This document shows, piece after piece, positions 57,102-64,000 of a stretch of DNA of 64,000 nucleotides (the stretch's first letter is position 1; every line of letters starts with the position of its first letter). The position numbers and the translations under genes were made by a program. Location: assembly GCA_031472005.1 (NCBI GenBank), contig PZJY01000006.1:1364001-1428000 (forward strand), read 5' to 3'. Below the pieces are notes generated by a model. That model searched no databases. It was given only the letters and a program-made list of their open reading frames with translations, and was not told the DNA's origin. This stretch comes from Tetracladium setigerum. Its lineage: Eukaryota; Ascomycota; Leotiomycetes; Helotiales.

Positions 57102-59381
57102 TCATGAATCTAAACTCGACGCAGCCACTGTGCCTTTGATCGCTTTCGAACTATAACCATCGTCGTCTGAAATGTGGTGTATTTGGAATTTTTTGCCTTC
57201 AATCACCTGCTGTTTGAGTTTTGAATTCCCGCATTTGCCAATATGTCCAGCGATGGAGTGACTTGAAGTACCCGGGTAAATTGAAGACTGCTTTCCTCCA
57301 GCTTTTGAAAAGCTCTGACGATTACCAGGTGGTGAAGATGACCATTGAGCCCCAGTTGAGTGTCGAGAAATCATAGATATGGACGAATCCTGCGTATCGC
57401 TCATGATGAAAGCCCTCAGCTTTGTGGCCTGAAGAGGTTGATCACTCTGCTCCCCTTCACTTCCAAACACAAACCTTTTCCAAGCATCATCGGGATCCTC
57501 TCTTGGCTCTTCACATTGTTCAAATTTTCGGGTTGTAGCTTCCGGAATGTTTTTACCAATTTGAATTTCGGTGATTGCTTTCGGAGTAATCAGTCCAGCC
57601 TCACCCCCGTGACCCTTCCAGGTTTGCAGTATGCGACTCCCTCTAGGAGCAGAGCCTGTGTCAAATTCGTCCTTGGATAGATAAGAGCTCACTGTCCCGG
57701 GACTTTCTATTTTAGAAGATCTATTAATGTTGTGAAGGGGAGTTTGTTGATGTCGCTGGCGATCGTCGACTTCTGGGCTGACAGATATTCTTTCGCAGTC
57801 AGTATTGCGTTCCATGGCTGACAAGCTATCACTGTCATCTTCAATGTGAGACGTAATATGATTGCGATCGGAAGGCAATGCACTAATCCCAGGGCTAATA
57901 GAAACCATTCCATTCTCATTGTCCCATTGACTTAGGCTGCTGTCACCCATGCCATCTTCTTCCAATGGTGCAACCAACGTTCGCCATGTCTCATCATCAA
58001 GTACCTGAGATTTTGTTACGGCGGGCTTTTGAATCCCTACTTGGGCAACAGTACTCTCGGCAAAGCCAGAAGAACTTGTTCGGAAATGAAAGAAGATCTT
58101 GGAAGACTGTGGCTTCGGGTGCTGAATTGAGGCGGAAGAGGAAGAGTATTTCATTTCGTTGGTTCTTGCTTGGTTGTTCATAGTTGTCAGGTGGGGTGAT
58201 ATCTTAATAATTTCGTCCATGCCATCGTTGCTGTGATCATGGGTAGTATGTTGGCCACACTTAGGTTGCTTAGATTCATGAGTTGAGCCAGTTTTTTGGT
58301 ATACTGACCCAGACTCCCAATCTTTGTTCCGACCATGACCCTTCCAGTATTTCTGTTGATCCCAAGCTGCCACATTGGAGGTATAACCAGAGAGCAGCGG
58401 ACTGTCTCGCACAGCTATGTTAGCTCTCTCCTTCAGACTTGAAACAGTAACTACTGGAGAACTTCTATAATCGTCCAGAAGCATGACGCTAGATGATAGT
58501 GACGTTCGCTTGACCTTGATGGGGTCTCTTTGCAGTGGTTGATCATCATTTCTGCATGGCCGTGTACTTGAACTCACGTCAGGACGCACAATGCGACCTC
58601 CAATGGTTATTCTGACATCTGACTTCGCTGGTACTGCGCCGATAGCGGAATTGGGAGCAAAACTTAAGTTCGGCGCCTTTACCCTCAAAGGTGGTGATGA
58701 ATATTTTGCATTCCTCGACTCAAATCGTGGTCGATTTTGACGTGGTATTACCCTCCTCCTTCCAACATTATCTTCGCGCGATGGAGAATTGAACACGACC
58801 TTTGCAGGGACCAAAGTGGTAAATCCAACCCAGTCTTTCTTTTCAAGCAGTCTCATCCTCCGCTCTTCGGCAGACAACCCTTCCTTATGCTTTGAGTCAT
58901 CAATCTGTCTTGAAGCTTCGTGCTTTCTCTTTCCCTCCCTCTGCGGAGGAGTAGCATCATAGATACTATCGTGCTCATAGGGTTCCGGCTGGTTTTGCAG
59001 TTGCGCTGGCTGCTTGTCTTCGTTGAAGCGTTCTCTTTTGATACGAACCAACAAGTCTCCATCATCTTGTGCCTCTCTCTTCCTTGAGGACCGCTTGGCT
59101 GGGATCATCAGATTTGTAGGTCCGATGGGGGTAACTGAATGAAACCGTTGGGCTTTGCCTTCTTGTATTCGATGGTCTTCGGTGGACCTAGGTCTGGCTT
59201 CCCAACAGGCACCAGTCCGCTCTTCCACCACTCGATTCAGGATGTCCCATTTGACCGGAGGCTTTTCGCGTGTATTATTTTGCAGGTTCTGCTTAACTCG
59301 GGCAAAGTGTTGCTTCTGCTTTGAGTTTTTGGCGTTGCCGGCTTTCGAGTGCCTGGCAAGGCGACCTCCCGTCCAGTTCAT
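57102..59381 (-). CDS. Large hypothetical protein, 759 residues
   Basis: Single long frame. The start ATG at 59381 (MNWTGGRLARHSKAGNAKNS) is preferred over farther upstream ATGs, because this N terminus with KQKQHFARVKQN looks like a conserved start and the sequence upstream does not. A second distinctive block is RRMRLLEKKDWVGFTTLVPA near residue 180. The rest is low-complexity, Ser/Arg/Lys-rich and probably disordered, with no named domain. I have an impression that fungal relatives share the MNWTGG start and a DWVG box; that comes from memory. Function unknown; nuclear location is a guess from basic content. No intron is needed. Confidence 0.7.
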   Translation of the reverse strand: MNWTGGRLARHSKAGNAKNSKQKQHFARVKQNLQNNTREKPPVKWDILNRVVEERTGACWEARPRSTEDHRIQEGKAQRFHSVTPIGPTNLMIPAKRSSRKREAQDDGDLLVRIKRERFNEDKQPAQLQNQPEPYEHDSIYDATPPQREGKRKHEASRQIDDSKHKEGLSAEERRMRLLEKKDWVGFTTLVPAKVVFNSPSREDNVGRRRVIPRQNRPRFESRNAKYSSPPLRVKAPNLSFAPNSAIGAVPAKSDVRITIGGRIVRPDVSSSTRPCRNDDQPLQRDPIKVKRTSLSSSVMLLDDYRSSPVVTVSSLKERANIAVRDSPLLSGYTSNVAAWDQQKYWKGHGRNKDWESGSVYQKTGSTHESKQPKCGQHTTHDHSNDGMDEIIKISPHLTTMNNQARTNEMKYSSSSASIQHPKPQSSKIFFHFRTSSSGFAESTVAQVGIQKPAVTKSQVLDDETWRTLVAPLEEDGMGDSSLSQWDNENGMVSISPGISALPSDRNHITSHIEDDSDSLSAMERNTDCERISVSPEVDDRQRHQQTPLHNINRSSKIESPGTVSSYLSKDEFDTGSAPRGSRILQTWKGHGGEAGLITPKAITEIQIGKNIPEATTRKFEQCEEPREDPDDAWKRFVFGSEGEQSDQPLQATKLRAFIMSDTQDSSISMISRHSTGAQWSSSPPGNRQSFSKAGGKQSSIYPGTSSHSIAGHIGKCGNSKLKQQVIEGKKFQIHHISDDDGYSSKAIKGTVAASSLDS

Positions 59382-61326
59382 CGAGGAGACAACTAAAGGG
59401 CTATAGTATGCGAAAATCGTAGGAAAAAAGTGTAGAGATAATGCACGAGATGATAATGATTTACCGAATGGATGAACAATGAATGTTGCCCGCAAAGGTG
59501 ATAGATATACCAAGGTGAGAGTGCACAAATCACGAGAACTTCGTTGGCGAAGGGTGCTCCTTCTTCTCTGACGAAAGTCACGCACCCTTCGATTGGTTCT
59601 CAGATTTTGAATCTCAAAAATGTTCAGACCCGCGACCATAAATCTGTAGCCACAATAAAATGATGGAAGGAAATCTTGACAACACAAGGAGATAATAAAA
59701 GAGAAATCGTACTCTGGCATGTTCGAAGCTGCCAATTCGTCTGGCCGTCGAAATAATTTACCCATAATTACCTACTTACGAAGCGAACTTGACCCAATCC
59801 GGGTATGAGGGATATACATTTTATCAAAGTCTAACCCTTTCTCCGTCCATGGTAAATCGATCGTCCCAAGCCCGAAATCGTAATACCGGGTACTATCCAC
59901 ATACCAGACGTGCGATCACGAAGAGAGACATGTGGTACAGAGCATCCGAGATCTGATTAAGTAAGCTGATGATTGAAACCAACAATCGACTGATAGGCCA
60001 TTTTAGCACTTGTTCCAGAGGGAGAGAATGCAGCAGATTAGTAAAAACATAACAGGAATGTTTGGTGAGGGATGAATGTTAAAATTGACTGGAATAGACG
60101 AATGGAGTACCTAGGTACCTCATGCAGCATTTCTCGCTTAAGCATGCCCCGCACACCAAAGAAAAATTTGACATACCCCTCTTCTGACTCACTGACATAA
60201 GTCCAAATAAGGATTTCGGGTTCAACAACTTGAATAGTTAAGGTGGTGTGGTGGTTAGTAATCCTCATACATCTCATATTCATTCATAGCTAACTTGATA
60301 TCAGTAATGGTAGCACGTGACGTTGTGGCATGCCTCTCATCAGGCATAACTACTGCTGACCCGTTTCAATCTGGGTTCGATTCCCAGCACCGCCAGAAAT
60401 GGCAAATTGAAAATTCAAAACGGTTTAAATCCGTAATTCATTTTTTTTTTCTTTTTTTTTTTTCTAAAAATCCCCAGCCGCTATGCCCCCACCGAGGATT
60501 CCTTGGGCGCCTCCAGTATAAGGGAAGAAGAAGGCTGTTCAAAAACTGGCGAGATGCCGGCTTATTCTACTACTAGGGTTCTTGTCTAGAATTTTCTTTT
60601 ATTTTTTTCAACAATGATGAACATTGTGGCAGAACACTTTCCATGATTGATGTACGAGCTTGGAGTACATGACTTTACTTTCTTTGTTCTTTCTAAAGAG
60701 GCTGCTTAATTAGTTGGTTGGTTATTATCATCCAACAACAAACAAGGTCCTCTTGAAGATGCAAAGAAGGCTTTGTTGTTTAGAGACTCCGCATCTCGAA
60801 GTTGATGATAGACTTTGATACTTCCCATGAGTTCCGATTCCACCTACATGTTTGGTCTCTGCGCCTCCTGTGCCCAATTTCATGAACAAGAGGCGTATTT
60901 CTAGAGAATTATCTGTCGGTATAATATTTTGCCTACTAAATATAAATCATAGCAAATAAAAATTCCTTAAATTATACAGGCTTATTTGACTCTTTCTCTT
61001 CCAGATGTAAGCATGAACATGATAGTGTTGAAGGAGTCCAACCTGACAGCCAGCTGGACTTTATTGGAATATCAACAAAGCGAAGTAACAAAGTTGACGT
61101 GGATGCAAAAACAAATCTGAATTCATAGTCTATCACAGATCAGACTGGCTTCCTTTGCTTTCCTTCAAGCTATTAGCGCATATACAAAGCTGACTAGTAA
61201 ATTATTTACGATCTACCAATACAATAATATCATAAACACAAGCTTACCTTCACAGGACAACCCTCTCCAAACTGAATCAAAAAAACCCGTACGCCTTGGT
61301 GGACTCATTCAGAGTCGAATACAATC
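59382..61326. other. Intergenic region between the 759-aa gene and the secreted Hce2-like gene
   Basis: About 1.9 kb. It holds the tRNA-like T-arm at 60371-60395 and a T-rich tract at 60440-60464. The rest is AT-rich with no gene. It is a divergent promoter region on both ends. Confidence 0.45.
60371..60395 (+). other. tRNA-like T-arm with Pol III B box
   Basis: The sequence CTGGGTTCGATTCCCAG forms a perfect 5-bp T-stem and 7-nt loop and contains the B-box consensus GGTTCGANNCC. It is followed by CACCGCCA, shaped like a 3' acceptor arm. A matching 5' strand (GGTGGTG) exists at 60242-60248 but is about 150 nt away, and no anticodon arm can be built between them. It may be a tRNA relic, a disrupted tRNA or part of a tRNA-derived element. 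A T-rich tract follows at 60440-60464. Confidence 0.3.
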
Positions 61327-62261
61327 ATGTCTCTTGCAACCCGCATCAAGACCCTACTCTTGGTTTTCACATTGGTATTCGTTGTCAACAGTAAGTGCTT
61401 CCTTCCTCCCTTCTACCACCAACATCCCGCCATTGGCACTGCTCCTTGGACCTGGCATACTAACAATTCCTTTTTACACAAGTCGTCAACGCAGCCGCAA
61501 TCCCCTCTACCAACGAGGTCAATGACACTGGTGAAGTCATCTTGAGCTTCAATCGCTACAACTACACCAAATCCATCTCTTACCAAGAACACCCCAGCGT
61601 CAATACCGACATGATCCGAATTTACAGCTCTTCTCATCTTCAAACCAAGAACCCCGCCGACCAGGTCAAGCGTGCTCTCCACAAGCGTTCCGGCTGGTGT
61701 GGCAACAGCTCTTTCACCAACAGGAGTTCTCCAGCTTCTCCTCTCGTCAACGACGTAAGTTTTCGTATCCCTGATTCCCTGTATATTCCTAGATCCCAGG
61801 TCATTTAGCTTTTGAGCTGCTCATGGTTAAGAGGTGCCAGTTCTAACGTTTTCAGTGTCTTGCTATTGCGCGCGTCGCGGAGCACGCTAAGTGGACATAT
61901 GCAGTCACCAGCCGAGTATACTTCCAGGAGATTGCCTCTTATCGCACTTGCAAATGTAGGCTCCCAGCTCAATTCATCTTTGTTTTTCGTTCTCAACCCC
62001 AAACGACCCTCCCCTTCAAAAGTATCTCGATCCCAAAGGGAAAAAAAAAGAAAAAACACTATTAACGTCACTGTGATAGTTGCTGTCATTGCTCGCGAAG
62101 GCAGCATTCTGCTCGGAAACAACGACATCGCTGATCTTATCTACGATTCCGTTAGACAATTTTCTTGGGATAATAAGGTTGGTAGTGAGGGGTTCATGAC
62201 TTGTGCTGCGCGACACAGCAACAACATGTTTGAGGGACGATGGGCAATTTTCCACACTTAA
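61327..62261 (+). CDS. Secreted protein with a putative Hce2/Ecp2-like effector domain
   Basis: Exons 61327-61390, 61483-61754, 61856-61955 and 62080-62261 give 205 residues with consistent phases. A signal peptide (about residues 1-20) precedes a propeptide-like stretch ending in a Lys-Arg site. The C-terminal half has the features I associate with the Hce2 (homologue of Cladosporium Ecp2) family: a Cys-Gly pair near its start, four Cys in total, and a Trp near the end. The last intron (61956-62079) is 124 nt and contains a long A-rich tract. Family members are effector candidates of plant-associated fungi; a role here is not shown. Assignment is by pattern only. Confidence 0.65.
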
Positions 62262-62820
62262 ATTTGCGGAAATGGGCATTTCGCTTCGCGGTTATTGATC
62301 GGATTTCCTTCCTCGTTTTGAGGCTATGGAGCTGAGGCATGAGAGAGATCGATTGGTTGCACATTCAGTTTGGTGGGTAGGTAGTCTTGCGTTGTGAATA
62401 TGATACAGGGATGAAGCGGTTGCTTTGCTTGAGCTTATGGATACGGCGTATTCTTGCAGTTAGCTCGAATTGAGAAACAGTCTCTTTGCAAACAATGCTT
62501 TCTATGTGATATCTCTCCAGGTGAGGTCTACATTCAAAGGTTAGTTTTGGGGCGACATCTGCTCAAGTTCCACTTACTGTGGTCGACTTGCTCTTCAACA
62601 TTCAAGATCCTTTCATGAGTACCGTCATTCTTCCCCAGATACTCCAAACATCAAAATCACAACAACTCCAAACACTTCAGCTCATGATGCAAGTCAGATT
62701 CAAACAAGAGGGGCATGCAAAGAAATGGTCAAATTACATCTACTCCTTCCATGCCGGGTATCATAAACTAATAAGTGTAAAAGAGAAAATTTCTTTTGCC
62801 AGACTGCCACCACTCAAAAC
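62262..62820. other. Intergenic region between convergent Hce2-like gene and MED1
   Basis: About 560 bp of 3' flanks of convergent genes. A plus-strand frame at 62579-62824 has no domain. Confidence 0.45.
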
Positions 62821-64000
62821 CTAACCCAAACGCCTCCTCACGAATTCCACCCAGATACCTAGATCTTCTGTGACCTCCAACATCCTCCCCAGATCTGCTG
62901 CCGTAAGTCTCTTTCCCTCGCTCTCATTCATCACCTCGAGCACATTCTCGCTTATGACCTCGACCACGCCATTGAGCTTGATGTCGAATGTAATATTTGC
63001 TGTACGTTTTCCAAAGGGGAAGAGAACCAACAGGCGTGGGAGGGGGTTGGTGGTGAGCATAACATCGAGGGAAAAGAGATCTGTTTGTGGCTGCAACGAA
63101 TCCCTGTTGAACCCTGTGGCAATCTCCCTTCGTTTATTCCCCTTTTTGGGCTGCGCTTCATCGGTCTTGGGCGCGATGTTGGCTGTCGGACCAAATGTTT
63201 TGCTTAGCAAGTTGGACAGGAATGCGTATTGCCTGAGAGCCGGTAGCATGCCTACGAGTTGATTTGGATGTGTAAAGGGGAGTTCTGTTAAGATTCGTCC
63301 ATAGTCGGATTTATCGATAGTGAGGGTATTTTCGTATCTCTTTGTACTCTTCTCTCCGTCTTTGCTAAACACTGGCACCAAAACGTCTTGTTTGATGATC
63401 CTAGGCTCACTTTGCTTTGTTTTCTCCACAGTACTTAGAGGAAACATAAGCCCGTCGAATGTACTTGTTTGAAACATATCATATGCAGCGTTTGTTGAGT
63501 GGTAAATTTGACCTGCGAGGCTGAAAGGAACCACAACTGGAGGATCAAACTTGGCCACAAACATCACCTCTGGAAATTTTTGACCAGGCGCATTCTCAAC
63601 GCCTTCCATGACGTCCGGCCGCGGGAGGTCGGTTGATGGGAGCATAGTGTATTCCGGGATTTGCCAGTCCAGTAAGGGCTCCCCGGGGTTGAGGAACATC
63701 TCCTCGACAGGAGGTACTTCTTTCTGTATGTCGTTGGATATCCAGTCTGTAGATACCCTTACGCTAAGCGGGGTTTCGTATATACCCAGAGAGATCGGGG
63801 CGCACTCAATCAACAACGCCCAGGTCTTCCCAGTTTGGCTGCCTGGCTGTTTTGAGATTCGTCGCTTTTCTTGCCAGTAATCTAAACTCAGGCCAAGTCG
63901 ATCCCTGGCGTGCATAAGAGGTTTCCCACTCTTCGTACACAAAGCAGCAGTCTCCACGATTTCTTGTCCCTTCCCACTGAATTCATCACCCTCCTTCAAC
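62821..64000 (-). CDS. MED1: Mediator subunit 1 (Med1), 5' part outside the window
   Basis: Partial gene: the frame is open to the window edge, so the N terminus and start lie beyond 64000. At least 392 residues are present and the stop is at 62821-62823. Med1 belongs to the middle module of the Mediator coactivator of RNA polymerase II. The fungal-type segments are GKTWALLIECAPISLGIYET and GEPLLDWQIPEYTMLPSTD, then FPEVMFVAKFDPPVVVPFSL and HPNQLVGMLPALRQYAFLSN, ending with TADLGRMLEVTEDLG-like helical sequence near the C terminus. No intron is visible here and the frame is intact. Confidence 0.8.
   Translation of the reverse strand, partial: LKEGDEFSGKGQEIVETAALCTKSGKPLMHARDRLGLSLDYWQEKRRISKQPGSQTGKTWALLIECAPISLGIYETPLSVRVSTDWISNDIQKEVPPVEEMFLNPGEPLLDWQIPEYTMLPSTDLPRPDVMEGVENAPGQKFPEVMFVAKFDPPVVVPFSLAGQIYHSTNAAYDMFQTSTFDGLMFPLSTVEKTKQSEPRIIKQDVLVPVFSKDGEKSTKRYENTLTIDKSDYGRILTELPFTHPNQLVGMLPALRQYAFLSNLLSKTFGPTANIAPKTDEAQPKKGNKRREIATGFNRDSLQPQTDLFSLDVMLTTNPLPRLLVLFPFGKRTANITFDIKLNGVVEVISENVLEVMNESEGKRLTAADLGRMLEVTEDLGIWVEFVRRRLG

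Noticed and set aside
1..64000. CRISPR arrays, operons and a multi-gene defence or biosynthetic system
   Set aside because: No spaced direct repeats, and gene functions are mixed housekeeping on both strands with separate promoters.

Overview
The window is nuclear DNA of a filamentous ascomycete. Introns are short (mostly 45-110 nt) with GT..AG borders and CTAAC/CTAAT-like branch sites, genes are densely packed on both strands, and the gene set is typical of Pezizomycotina (DUF2293 protein, IES4-like INO80 subunit, PHO81/NUC-2, CUE5, SDH5, small secreted proteins). My impression is Leotiomycetes (Botrytis/Sclerotinia relatives), but the species cannot be fixed from sequence alone. There is no operon structure, CRISPR array, or recognisable intact transposon.

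Layout. 0.8-4.4 kb: RIX7 (ribosome-assembly AAA ATPase) divergent from VPS20 (ESCRT-III). 5.4-8.4 kb: a DUF2293 protein. 9.5-10.8 kb: a mitochondrial carrier. 12.6-15.6 kb: an LYR-motif protein divergent from a CHY/RING ubiquitin ligase. 16.1-17.2 kb: MZT1 divergent from a GFA-family protein. 17.4-21.9 kb: SPC25 divergent from RRN6. 22.3-25.3 kb: a PITH protein, JLP2/CCDC25, and mitochondrial ribosomal protein uL3m (MRPL9). 25.5-27.2 kb: COA1 divergent from a membrane protein. 27.4-30.9 kb: PHO81. 32.3-33.8 kb: CUE5. 34.4-35.0 kb: a small secreted cysteine-containing protein. 35-39.4 kb: gene-poor. 39.4-44.1 kb: IES4 and GID1/VID30. 45.8-50.9 kb: a 78-aa protein, a SAM35/metaxin-like protein and a secreted CHRD protein. 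51.6-52.8 kb: a coiled-coil protein. 52.8-55.3 kb: gene-poor. 55.3-59.4 kb: SDH5 and a 759-aa unknown. 61.3-62.3 kb: a secreted Hce2/Ecp2-like protein. 62.8 kb to the edge: MED1, cut by the window.

The genes are mainly housekeeping (ribosome synthesis, chromosome segregation, mitochondrial biogenesis, chromatin, phosphate sensing), with three secreted proteins in the looser intergenic spaces. Many neighbours are divergent pairs sharing a promoter region of roughly 200-360 bp.

The most consequential observation concerns sequence quality. Seven genes, several of them essential elsewhere (MRPL9, SDH5, IES4), carry in total eight single-base losses, mostly in homopolymer or purine-rich runs. In every case adding one base restores the frame and the expected protein family sequence, and total exon length then becomes a multiple of three. 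All eight are losses and none is a gain, which points to under-called homopolymers in the assembly rather than eight real pseudogene lesions. A second notable feature is that the PHO81 start codon appears to be split by an intron. I found no convincing new multi-gene system.
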